Shown: one piece after another, positions 17,223 to 25,497 of the stretch
How the letters are laid out: each line of letters begins with the position of its first letter
Numbering within the stretch: the first letter of the stretch is position 1
From: Campylobacteraceae bacterium
GTDB taxonomy: Bacteria; Campylobacterota; Campylobacteria; Campylobacterales; Sulfurovaceae
NCBI GenBank assembly: GCA_027100635.1
Contig: JAMOOQ010000016.1
Coordinates: forward strand, 1 to 54,750
DNA length: 54,750 bases
Reading direction: 5' to 3'
Position numbers and translations under genes: made by a program
Notes under the pieces: generated by a model
Databases searched by the model: none
Seen by the model: only the letters and a program-made list of their open reading frames with translations
Told to the model about the DNA's origin: nothing

Positions 17223-18079
17223 TTTTTTCCTTTTTTTTGGCATATTTCTTTACAAATCATATCTGATAAGTCAGGAATTGAACTGCTCCAATTTCCTCTT
17301 CTACTAAATCCTATTACTGGTATTCCATTGTCAGTTGTTTCAAATATTTTAGAAGTTTTTGGATTATTTGTATAAGTAAAGTCATTATATGCTTGAGATC
17401 CCATACAAACAATAATTTTAGGTTTTACTAAATTAACTAATTCACGAGTATTTTCTATAAAATATTTTTGAACATCCCATATTGAAGTTCTTTTTTTAGA
17501 AGTATGCCATAAACCTTTTAAACTACTTTCCATTGAAAGCTGTTTATGTACTTTTCTTAGTGTGTTTGTATTATCAGTTATTATAGGATATAAATTAGTA
17601 TACATAATTTTACTTTTAATATCTTCTGTCCAAAATGGTGGAGTCTTATAGCTTATCTTTGCTTGAGGATATTTTTTTTCAGCAATATTATATAATAAAT
17701 CTATCATTCTTACAGGAAAAATATTATTTATAGGTTTATCTCTTTGATACCATTCATAAGCTTCATTTGCCTTTCCCACACCCCAACTACCTCTTGCCGT
17801 ATTTTCTTTAAACCAATCATTATTACTTAAAAAATATTCATCTTCGTTTATCATTCTTAATGGTGTAATATTTGTTGTCCCAGTAGGATTTTTTTCAGCC
17901 CAAGCTCCAGAACCAGAATTTATTCCAAGAAATAATATATCTGGTTTTTCAACTAAAGGACTTAATAATGTTGCAATACCTTTGTATAATCCTTTATACT
18001 CTTGAGTATCTTTTTTATCCTCAAGTAATTCAACTATCTGATTAATCTTACTTTCTATATCTTTATATTTATTTATCAT
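17219..18079 (-). CDS. Uracil-DNA-glycosylase-like superfamily protein
   Basis: 286 residues. DILFLGINSGSGAWAEKNP (about 48-66) and VKPKIIVCMGSQAYNDF (about 217-233) resemble motif regions of the UDG-like fold (the GxxPG loop and the kPk-viv-mG strand), and VIGFSRRGNWSSSIPD may stand for the HPS region. Substrate unknown; it could act on DNA bases or nucleotides, or be an inactive relative. It overlaps hisD by 4 bp (ATGA) and follows a 27-codon frame by 2 bp. Confidence 0.5.
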   Translation of the reverse strand: MINKYKDIESKINQIVELLEDKKDTQEYKGLYKGIATLLSPLVEKPDILFLGINSGSGAWAEKNPTGTTNITPLRMINEDEYFLSNNDWFKENTARGSWGVGKANEAYEWYQRDKPINNIFPVRMIDLLYNIAEKKYPQAKISYKTPPFWTEDIKSKIMYTNLYPIITDNTNTLRKVHKQLSMESSLKGLWHTSKKRTSIWDVQKYFIENTRELVNLVKPKIIVCMGSQAYNDFTYTNNPKTSKIFETTDNGIPVIGFSRRGNWSSSIPDLSDMICKEICQKKGKK

Positions 18080-18081
18080 CT

Positions 18082-18165
18082 TTATTCCGTATCTTTTTTA
18101 TTCTTTATAGATTTAATAAAATTTATATTTAATTCACTACTATTTAATTGATAAGCTACTTGCAT
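18082..18165 (-). CDS. 27-residue ORF resembling a truncated antitoxin N-terminus
   Basis: A 28-codon frame (MQVAYQLNSSELNINFIKSI...) with AAGGAAAATA before the ATG, ending 2 bp before the UDG-like gene. The opening resembles short type II antitoxins of the form MQAxYQLNxxELNxxFIxxIK, which normally run to about 70 residues, so this is probably a deletion remnant that may still act as a leader for the downstream operon. No toxin gene is adjacent. Confidence 0.4.
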   Translation of the reverse strand: MQVAYQLNSSELNINFIKSIKNKKDTE

Positions 18166-18215
18166 TATTTTCCTTTATTTTGTTATTTAAAGTATATCTA
18201 AAAACTTATTATACT

Positions 18216-19958
18216 CTAAAGTAAATTTTCTAAAGTTTCCATATCACTAATTTTCTCTCTTTTTATATCAAAATATCTAAAGCTTAAAGATATTCCAGTA
18301 TCTAATAAAAAATTTTCTAATTTTAATCTATAATCTAATAGATAATATTTTTCTCTATTTAGTGTTATAAAATCATCACCATAAACTCTAAATATAAAAT
18401 TACTATTATTTATCTCTTTTAAAAGCTCTGCAAATTTTTTAAGAAGTTTATCTCCATCATTCCAACCATGTTTTTTATTATATTGACTAAAATTATGTAG
18501 GTACATCATATTTATTGATTTCATTTGAAATTCTTGACTATAATTATTTGCTAAAACAAATTCTAAATATGATTTATTATATATTCCAGTTATTTGGTCT
18601 TTATAAAAGTATGAAAATCTCTCTTTTTCTATTTTTGTTTTTGGTTGTTGGGTTATTGTTGATTCTACTATAACATCTTTTAGTGCAATTGTAGCAAATG
18701 GGACAATTTTTGGAGGAAACTGTTTTGATGAAAGCCTATTTAGCTCTCTAATTGCTTCTGTTACACTTTTTTTTGCTCTATAAATTCTATTTGTTGTCAT
18801 TGCATCAAAGGCATCAGCAATTATCATAATTTGGGATAATATTGGTATATTTTCCCCTTTTAATCCTTGTGGATATCCATTTCCATCATAGTGTTCATGA
18901 TGATGACGAATAATCTCTACTATATCTTTATATATATCTACACTTTTTAATAATTCATAGCTCACGACAACATGTTCTTTAATAATTTGATACTCCAATT
19001 CTGTAAGTGAACCAGGTTTTAATAAAATTGAATCAGGAGTAGAAATTTTTCCAATATCATGTAAAATTGATGCTCTATATAGATTATCTATATCTTTTAT
19101 ACTAAACTTCATCTCTTTTGCAATTAAAACAGAATAATTTGCAACTCTTTGAGAGTGTCCTGCTGTATAACTATCTCTTTTTTCTATAATACTTACTAAC
19201 GAAAATATATGCTGTTCATAATCTTTAATTTTATTTTCTAATATCTCTGTTGCTCTTTTTTTTGCAAAAAATATTACGAATAAACCTAAAATATAGATAA
19301 ATATAATAATAACAATATTAAGTATCGTATGGTTCAAAGCATCTTTGTAATATTGTTTCATTGGAATAGAAACAGAAACGCCACCACGAACATCTCCCTC
19401 TTTATATCCTTGAAATGCATGACACTTTAAACAAGATTTTTCTGTAACAAGAGGTCTTAAATAACGGAAATATTCTTCACCATCAATAAATGCTTTAGTA
19501 GATTTAGTTTTTTTGCTTACTTCAACCTCTTTTAACATTTTTTCTTCCCATTTATCAGGTTTATTTTTAGGATTCATTAAAATTCTACTTGTAATATGAC
19601 CCTTTGTTCCATAAAATTCTGAATACTCTTTCATCATTTGAGAAAGTATATAGGCTGGATTCATAAGAGTTAATTGTAGACCTGTAGTAGAGTTAATATC
19701 ACGATTTTTTATATGTAACAAATATGGATTTGGAGGAGTTCTTTTGGTAATTGGAACATAAACACCACCATGAGAAGATCCCCACGATCTATATGCCAAG
19801 TCTTTTTTTATACTTACAATAGCTTCATTCTTTGCCAAAATATTTGCATATTCATAATTTTTATGGATAGAAATCACACTGGCAATAAGTATTATAGTAG
19901 TCCAAATAAAAAGAATAAGATAAATAACTCTATTAATAAAATCTATTCTATATGCCAT
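18216..19958 (-). CDS. Heme-binding (DUF3365/Tll0287-like) sensor with HD-GYP and degenerate GGDEF
   Basis: 580 residues. First membrane helix about 10-28; periplasmic DUF3365-type sensor domain with a c-type heme motif SCLKCHAFQGY (about 174-184) and GGVSVSIPM; second helix about 212-232; HD-GYP domain with HDIGK (about 300), HHHEHYDGNGYPQGL (about 352-366) and IADAFDAMT; then a GGDEF-like C-terminus in which the signature is YGDDF and probably inactive. HD-GYP domains hydrolyse cyclic-di-GMP; the heme suggests redox, gas or NO sensing. The order HD-GYP then GGDEF is the reverse of common fusions. Monocistronic or read with the cyclase upstream. Confidence 0.8.
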   Translation of the reverse strand: MAYRIDFINRVIYLILFIWTTIILIASVISIHKNYEYANILAKNEAIVSIKKDLAYRSWGSSHGGVYVPITKRTPPNPYLLHIKNRDINSTTGLQLTLMNPAYILSQMMKEYSEFYGTKGHITSRILMNPKNKPDKWEEKMLKEVEVSKKTKSTKAFIDGEEYFRYLRPLVTEKSCLKCHAFQGYKEGDVRGGVSVSIPMKQYYKDALNHTILNIVIIIFIYILGLFVIFFAKKRATEILENKIKDYEQHIFSLVSIIEKRDSYTAGHSQRVANYSVLIAKEMKFSIKDIDNLYRASILHDIGKISTPDSILLKPGSLTELEYQIIKEHVVVSYELLKSVDIYKDIVEIIRHHHEHYDGNGYPQGLKGENIPILSQIMIIADAFDAMTTNRIYRAKKSVTEAIRELNRLSSKQFPPKIVPFATIALKDVIVESTITQQPKTKIEKERFSYFYKDQITGIYNKSYLEFVLANNYSQEFQMKSINMMYLHNFSQYNKKHGWNDGDKLLKKFAELLKEINNSNFIFRVYGDDFITLNREKYYLLDYRLKLENFLLDTGISLSFRYFDIKREKISDMETLENLL

Positions 19959-19998
19959 AAATTATCCTTTCGTAATTATATATCATTAATCTTTAAAT

Positions 19999-21921
19999 CT
20001 ATTTTATACAAACTTTATTTCTACCATTTTCTTTTGCTTCATATAAAGCATTGTCACATCTACTAAACATAATATCAATAGTATCATTTTTTATATATTG
20101 AGTTACTCCAAAACTAGCAGTAACATTACCAGCCTTTTTATGAGATAAATTTTCTATACCTCTTCTTAGTTTATTACAAATGATTTCCACTCTATCTTTT
20201 GGTGTTTGAGGGAATAGTATCACAAACTCCTCTCCTCCCCATCTTGCAAAAGTATCTGTTGTTCTAATGTGTGAATTAATATATTGAGCCAACATAATAA
20301 GAATTTCATCACCAATTAAATGCCCGAATTTATCATTAAAATTCTTAAATAAATCTATATCTATAATTGCTATACTTAAATTATTTTTATATTTCACATC
20401 TTTATTAAACTCTTCTTTTACAATATCATCAAACTTATTTCTATTATATACTTGTGTTAAACCATCAATATAAGCTTTCTTTTCAATCTGAACCTCTTTC
20501 TCTTTTAGTTTAGTTATATCCGTAAGTGTTACTAAATATTCTTTGTCTGGACTATAGCCTATTTTTGTTATATTAATATTAAAAGATTTTGGAATCGCAT
20601 AACTATCTAACATACAGACTATTCTTTCTTCATTTGAAGTTCTTGAGATTAAATCTAAAAATATTTCATCTTTTTGTAATATTTTTAAAGATAAATAACC
20701 ATCTTTTGGAATAAAAACATTTAATAACTTTCCATAGGTCATTTTATTAAATTCATCTTTATCTTTAATATTAAAAAAAATTTTAAACTGCCTATTTAAA
20801 AATGATACTATTTTAAAATCTGTTACAAACATAATATCATCTGTTGAATTTAATACAGCATTTAGTAGTTTATGATCTTTATGTATCACCTCCTGATCTG
20901 CTATATCTCTAAAGATAAAATATCCTAAAGTCAAAAATAGAAAAAAAGATATTACTCTAATAATAAAACTACTTTGTAGAGTCGTATATATAAAATCGCT
21001 ATTTTTATAAGAGACAAACCAAGCTAGAGTTTTTTGATTTATTATATCTTTAATGGGGATAAAAGAGATTATTTCAATATATTTAAGATTATTAAATGTA
21101 TACAGTCCAAATTTATCACCTTTTTTAATATTTTTATCTATTAAATTTCTAACCTTCTTTAATTTTTTACTATTTTGAACAATACATCTCTCCTTTGAAT
21201 GAAATTTGTTTATCGTAAGCATAAAATCTTTATGTTCACTACTTTGAATGTATTTCAAAATTAAATCATCTCTTTTCCAAGATTTTACATCAAATATATG
21301 CTTATTAACAATAAAATGAGTATGTATTTTGCTAATATTTGTTAAATATTCTTGAAAAATTTCGCTAGAAAAAGATATTTCCATAACACCGAGATGCTCA
21401 CCATTTTTATCAAAAATAGGATAAGTATTTCTAAATCCATGAGTTGTTCTTCCTTGTGTAAAACCTCTAAATATTTTTTTAGTTCTATTTACATATTCAA
21501 TATCTTCTCTAATATTTGTTAAATCATCACCAAATTTAGATGGTTTATGCATTCTTAAAAAAGATTCATTATTTGGTAAAATAAATTGATATTGTAAAAT
21601 ACCCTTTCCCTTAATTATATTATATTTTTTTTCCAATACTTTAAAAAGTTTATCTCTGATGACTTTTTTTTGTTCTATTGATGCTGTTGATATTTGTGAA
21701 AATAGATTAATAAAGTCTGGTATTATTATAGTTGAATTATAAATAGCATTTGCTGTTGTTTTTTGATGGTACTGCAATATCTCATAATGAGTTTTTAAAT
21801 CATTAATATTATTATCTATTGCTATTTTAATTCTTTGTTTATTGTTAATATCTGTAACATAATAAACAAGAATATTTGCAACGATAAAGATAAAAAATAG
21901 TAATATTTTATTTTTTTTCAT
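19999..21921 (-). CDS. Diguanylate cyclase with double-Cache sensor and PAS domain
   Basis: 640 residues. Membrane helices at about 5-22 and 308-328 enclose a periplasmic dCache-type domain (FILPNNESFLRMHKPSKFGDDL, GFRNTYPIFDKNGEHLGVMEI). A PAS-like region (about 345-465) precedes a GGDEF domain with an intact active site ARWGGEEFVILF (about 557-568) and DIDLFKNFNDKFGH. It makes cyclic-di-GMP in response to an outside ligand; ligand unknown. It lies 40 bp upstream of the HD-GYP gene on the same strand, so synthesis and breakdown may be paired. Confidence 0.85.
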   Translation of the reverse strand: MKKNKILLFFIFIVANILVYYVTDINNKQRIKIAIDNNINDLKTHYEILQYHQKTTANAIYNSTIIIPDFINLFSQISTASIEQKKVIRDKLFKVLEKKYNIIKGKGILQYQFILPNNESFLRMHKPSKFGDDLTNIREDIEYVNRTKKIFRGFTQGRTTHGFRNTYPIFDKNGEHLGVMEISFSSEIFQEYLTNISKIHTHFIVNKHIFDVKSWKRDDLILKYIQSSEHKDFMLTINKFHSKERCIVQNSKKLKKVRNLIDKNIKKGDKFGLYTFNNLKYIEIISFIPIKDIINQKTLAWFVSYKNSDFIYTTLQSSFIIRVISFFLFLTLGYFIFRDIADQEVIHKDHKLLNAVLNSTDDIMFVTDFKIVSFLNRQFKIFFNIKDKDEFNKMTYGKLLNVFIPKDGYLSLKILQKDEIFLDLISRTSNEERIVCMLDSYAIPKSFNINITKIGYSPDKEYLVTLTDITKLKEKEVQIEKKAYIDGLTQVYNRNKFDDIVKEEFNKDVKYKNNLSIAIIDIDLFKNFNDKFGHLIGDEILIMLAQYINSHIRTTDTFARWGGEEFVILFPQTPKDRVEIICNKLRRGIENLSHKKAGNVTASFGVTQYIKNDTIDIMFSRCDNALYEAKENGRNKVCIK

Positions 21922-22029
21922 TTCTTTTCCTAGATGTATAAATTAATTAGTGAATTATATTGAAGTAGATGATATAAAAGATACTTCTTATTATATCATT
22001 TTTTTGTATAGAAATAAGAAAAAAAGAAA

Positions 22030-22983
22030 CTATTTTATAAGTCTAGAAATCTTTGCCTGAATTTTTAACCATAATTTATGCTCAATAGCTGGAAATCCTG
22101 CATAAGTTTTTTTACCTTCAAGATTTTTAGTTACTCCTGATTTTCCTGCAATTATAGAGAAATCTCCAATATGAAGATGTCCAGCACTTGCACTTTGACC
22201 ACCCATAACTATATTTTTACCAGTTGTTGTACTTCCTGCTAGTCCTACTTGACCTGCTAACAGAGAGTTTTCACCAACTATACAGTTGTGAGCTATATGA
22301 ACAGCATTATCTAGTTTTGTCCCTTCCGATATTACAGTTGAATCAAAAATCCCTCTATCAATAGAACAATTCGCCCCTATTTCAATATTATTTTCTATAA
22401 CTACATTTCCATTTTGATAAATTTTAATATGTTTACCTTCACGAGTATGGGCAAAACCATAACCATCTGAACCAATAACTGCTCCACTATGAATAATACA
22501 ATCTGAACCAATAAGTGAGTTATGATAAAGTGTTACATTTGGATAAATAAGAGTATTATCTCCAATTTTAACCCCATCTCCAATATATACTCCTGCTAAT
22601 ATTATCACATTTGAACCAATCTCTACATCTTCCCCAAATACCACACTAGAATCAATATCACAACCCTTACCAATTTTAGACCTATTAGTTTTGGTTGAAA
22701 TTTTATGGGAAAATAGCTTTGAGGCGAGAGCTAACTTTAGATAAGGTTCATCTGTTATTAACGCTATTGTGGAACTAGGCAAATATTTAATATATCTCTC
22801 TTCTATTAAAATTGCACCAGCTTTTGTAGATGATAAATCTTTTAAATATTTTACCGAATTAAAAAAAGTTAAATTTGAGGGTGTTGCTTTACTTAATGTA
22901 TGAATTGCATCAATATCAATATCAATATCTTGAGCATTAAAATCTATATTTAAAATAGAAGTAATTTCACTTAATTTATACAA
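22030..22983 (-). CDS. lpxD: UDP-3-O-(3-hydroxyacyl)glucosamine N-acyltransferase LpxD
   Basis: 317 residues. N-terminal UDP-binding domain (about 1-100), then a left-handed beta-helix of hexapeptide repeats (IGKGCDIDSSVVFGEDVEIG ...) with the catalytic-type His in AVHIAHNCIVG, and a C-terminal helix. It N-acylates the lipid A precursor. The start overlaps the 68-residue gene upstream by 8 bp. The ilvB-ilvH-lpxD neighbourhood is shared with Campylobacter. Confidence 0.93.
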   Translation of the reverse strand: MYKLSEITSILNIDFNAQDIDIDIDAIHTLSKATPSNLTFFNSVKYLKDLSSTKAGAILIEERYIKYLPSSTIALITDEPYLKLALASKLFSHKISTKTNRSKIGKGCDIDSSVVFGEDVEIGSNVIILAGVYIGDGVKIGDNTLIYPNVTLYHNSLIGSDCIIHSGAVIGSDGYGFAHTREGKHIKIYQNGNVVIENNIEIGANCSIDRGIFDSTVISEGTKLDNAVHIAHNCIVGENSLLAGQVGLAGSTTTGKNIVMGGQSASAGHLHIGDFSIIAGKSGVTKNLEGKKTYAGFPAIEHKLWLKIQAKISRLIK

Positions 22984-23182
22984 TTTTAGTACTCTTATCT
23001 TGTATAGGGATTAATTTATTAATAATTACATCACGATTTTTAATGACTAAATTTAGAATATCTTTATCTATATCACTCCAATTTATTTGAACTGATGTAT
23101 TTGATATTTTCTTTTTTAATTGTGAGGGAATTTCTGCATATAGATTATATATATTTGAAAAAGATATTAAAAGTAGTTTCAT
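22976..23182 (-). CDS. 68-residue protein of unknown function between ilvH and lpxD
   Basis: Opens KLLLISFSNIYNLYAEIPSQLKKK and ends IPIQDKSTKIV, with no membrane helix or recognised motif. AAAGGAAATCCT precedes the ATG, and the 8-bp overlap with lpxD argues it is translated. Function unknown; possibly a translational coupler for lpxD. Confidence 0.55.
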   Translation of the reverse strand: MKLLLISFSNIYNLYAEIPSQLKKKISNTSVQINWSDIDKDILNLVIKNRDVIINKLIPIQDKSTKIV

Positions 23183-23215
23183 AGGATTTCCTTTTTTAAG
23201 TTTAATTTTATATAA

Positions 23216-23250
23216 GAAAGTGGAAAGGGCAATTTTTATCTTTGCCCTTA
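23216..23250 (-). terminator. Hairpin downstream of ilvH
   Basis: AAGGGCAAAG and TTGCCCTTT arms (minus strand) pair around an AT loop directly after the ilvH stop. The T-run after it is weak, so it may attenuate rather than end the ilvBH transcript, or be a relative of the GGGCAA/TTGCCC repeats. Confidence 0.4.
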
Positions 23251-23254
23251 ATAA

Positions 23255-23725
23255 CTATCTCTCAATAGCCACAACTCCACCCCTAACAATTTCAATAGGG
23301 TTAAATCTTGTAGATGCTTCTAAAAAGTGTTTAATTCTAACTGGTTCATCCGATGCCATAGCAATAACCATATCAACTCCAACATTTACAATAGAACCAT
23401 TATAAGCTCTACATAAAGCAGATATATCACTAAGACTCTCTTTTACAGGGAACTTAATTAATACCATCTCTTTTTCCACCATCTCTTCATGTTCTGTAAC
23501 TTTCAAAGTTGGAACTAATTTATTAAGTTGTTTAATAATTTGCTCAATTACCTTTTTGTTACCTTTTGTTACTACTGTAATATGTGACATTTTGCTATTA
23601 GGAATAGGAGCAACTGTTAAAGAGTCTATATTATATCCTCGTCCTGCAAAAAGTGCTGTTACTCTGGCTAAAACAGAACTTTCATTCATAACTATTACAG
23701 AGATTACTCGTCTTATATTTTGCAT
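23255..23725 (-). CDS. ilvH: Acetolactate synthase regulatory subunit IlvH
   Basis: 156 residues with an N-terminal ACT domain (VISVIVMNESSVLARVTALF, RGYNIDSLTVAP) and the C-terminal domain ending GVVAIER. It binds valine and gives feedback control of the catalytic subunit encoded 2 bp upstream. Standard length. Confidence 0.95.
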   Translation of the reverse strand: MQNIRRVISVIVMNESSVLARVTALFAGRGYNIDSLTVAPIPNSKMSHITVVTKGNKKVIEQIIKQLNKLVPTLKVTEHEEMVEKEMVLIKFPVKESLSDISALCRAYNGSIVNVGVDMVIAMASDEPVRIKHFLEASTRFNPIEIVRGGVVAIER

Positions 23726-23727
23726 CT

Positions 23728-25428
23728 CTACTCCTTATCTTTTAACATCATATTATATAAAGCTCCACCTGAAGGAACCATTGGAAGAACATTCTCAAAT
23801 CTTGCAACAGCCACATTTATAAATGCAACTCTATCTTGTTTGATTGCATCTTTGATAGCTTCATCAAACTCCTCTTTTGTTGTTACATCATATCCAATTC
23901 CACCACATGCTTCTGCTACTGCTTTATAGTTTGGTTGATATGATAAGTCTGTAGATGAATATCTCTCTTCATAAAAAAATGTCTGCCACTGTCTTACCAT
24001 TCCCAAAAAGTGGTTATTTAAAATCACATTTATTACAGGAATCTTATATTCAGATGCAGTCACAAGCTCTTGCATATTCATCAAAATTGAACCATCTCCA
24101 GTTATATTAATAACTATTTTTTCTGGACATCCCTTTTTTGCTCCTAAAGCTGCTGGAAATCCAAAGCCCATAGTTCCAAGTCCACCAGAATTTATCCATT
24201 GTCTAGGTCTATCAAAAGGATAGTGTTGAGCTGCCCACATTTGGTGCTGACCAACATCAGAAGTTATAATTGCATCTTCTCCCACTAAATGACCTAATCT
24301 TTCAATTGCCCATTGTGGTTTAATCACCTCATCACTATCTTTAAATGATTGAGGATGAAGATTATTATATCTATTTAAAACTTCTCGCCAATCTGCATAT
24401 CTTGATGGGTCTATTTTTTTTTCTAATAAAGGTTTCATTTTTTCTAATACAATTTTAATATCGCCCACAATTGGATAATCAACATCAACTAATTTCCCAA
24501 TATTAGCAGGGTCAATATCTACATGGATAATCTTTGCATATTTCGCAAATTCAGAAAGTTTTCCTGTTACTCTATCATCAAATCTAGCACCAAAAGAGAT
24601 AACTAAATCAGTTTCACTCATTGCCATATTTGATGAATAGTTTCCGTGCATCCCAAGCATACCTAAAAGCATTGGATTTTTAGCTCCCAAAACTCCTCTT
24701 GCCATAAGACTTTCAACTGCTGGAATTTGCCCCATCTCTACAATCTCTCTTAAAAGATAACTAGCTTCACTTAAAACAACACCACCACCAATATATAAAA
24801 GTGGTTTTTTTGCTTCAAGAATCGCTTCAACTGCTTTTTTAATTTGTCTATCATTACCTTTACAAGAAGGTTTATATGTAGGAATATCCACATCTTTAGG
24901 ATACTCAAACTCTCCAAATTCTGCTGTAATATCTTTTGGAATATCAATAAGAACAGGACCAGGTCTTCCACTTCTTGCAATATAAAATGCCTCTTTCATA
25001 ACTTTAGGCAAATCAGCTAAATCTCGAACAAGATAGTTATGTTTTGTACAAGGTCGGCTAATACCAACTGCATCTATCTCTTGAAATCCATCTGTTCCAA
25101 TTAAAAATAGTGGAACCTGACCCGATATTACAACTAATGGAATAGAATCCATATATGCTGTGGCTAATCCAGTTACTGCATTAGTAAATCCAGGTCCACT
25201 TGTTACCATTGCTACACCAACTTTTCCAGTTGCTCTAGCATAACCATCTGCTGAATGAACACTTGCTTGTTCGTGTCTATTTAAAATATGTTCAAATCCA
25301 TCTTGCTTATATATCTCATCATATACATTCATGATAGCTCCACCAGGGTAACCAAATACGGTTTTAACTCCCTCTAGTATCAACGCTTCACAAACCATTT
25401 GAGCACCATTCATTTTCATGATTTTCAC
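23728..25428 (-). CDS. ilvB: Acetolactate synthase catalytic subunit
   Basis: 566 residues. Thiamine-diphosphate enzyme joining pyruvate with pyruvate or 2-oxobutyrate in branched amino acid synthesis. FGYPGGAIMNVYDE, the Glu in RHEQASVHSADGYARATG, central FAD region (MLGMHGNYSSNMAM), and the ThDP motif GDGSILMNMQEL...NNHFLGMVRQWQ are all intact. Followed by ilvH with a 2-bp gap. The second codon group MKIMKMNGAQ leaves three possible starts; the first is used. Confidence 0.95.
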   Translation of the reverse strand: MKIMKMNGAQMVCEALILEGVKTVFGYPGGAIMNVYDEIYKQDGFEHILNRHEQASVHSADGYARATGKVGVAMVTSGPGFTNAVTGLATAYMDSIPLVVISGQVPLFLIGTDGFQEIDAVGISRPCTKHNYLVRDLADLPKVMKEAFYIARSGRPGPVLIDIPKDITAEFGEFEYPKDVDIPTYKPSCKGNDRQIKKAVEAILEAKKPLLYIGGGVVLSEASYLLREIVEMGQIPAVESLMARGVLGAKNPMLLGMLGMHGNYSSNMAMSETDLVISFGARFDDRVTGKLSEFAKYAKIIHVDIDPANIGKLVDVDYPIVGDIKIVLEKMKPLLEKKIDPSRYADWREVLNRYNNLHPQSFKDSDEVIKPQWAIERLGHLVGEDAIITSDVGQHQMWAAQHYPFDRPRQWINSGGLGTMGFGFPAALGAKKGCPEKIVINITGDGSILMNMQELVTASEYKIPVINVILNNHFLGMVRQWQTFFYEERYSSTDLSYQPNYKAVAEACGGIGYDVTTKEEFDEAIKDAIKQDRVAFINVAVARFENVLPMVPSGGALYNMMLKDKE

Positions 25429-25497
25429 CCCATTATTAATAATTTTTGTTGATTATAGCAAAAAAAGATTAGATTTTCTTAATATTATTTAAAAAAA

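Noticed and set aside
17223-17243. Longer hisD start adding a poly-basic leader
   Set aside because: The ATGA overlap and AAGGA site support the start at 17222.
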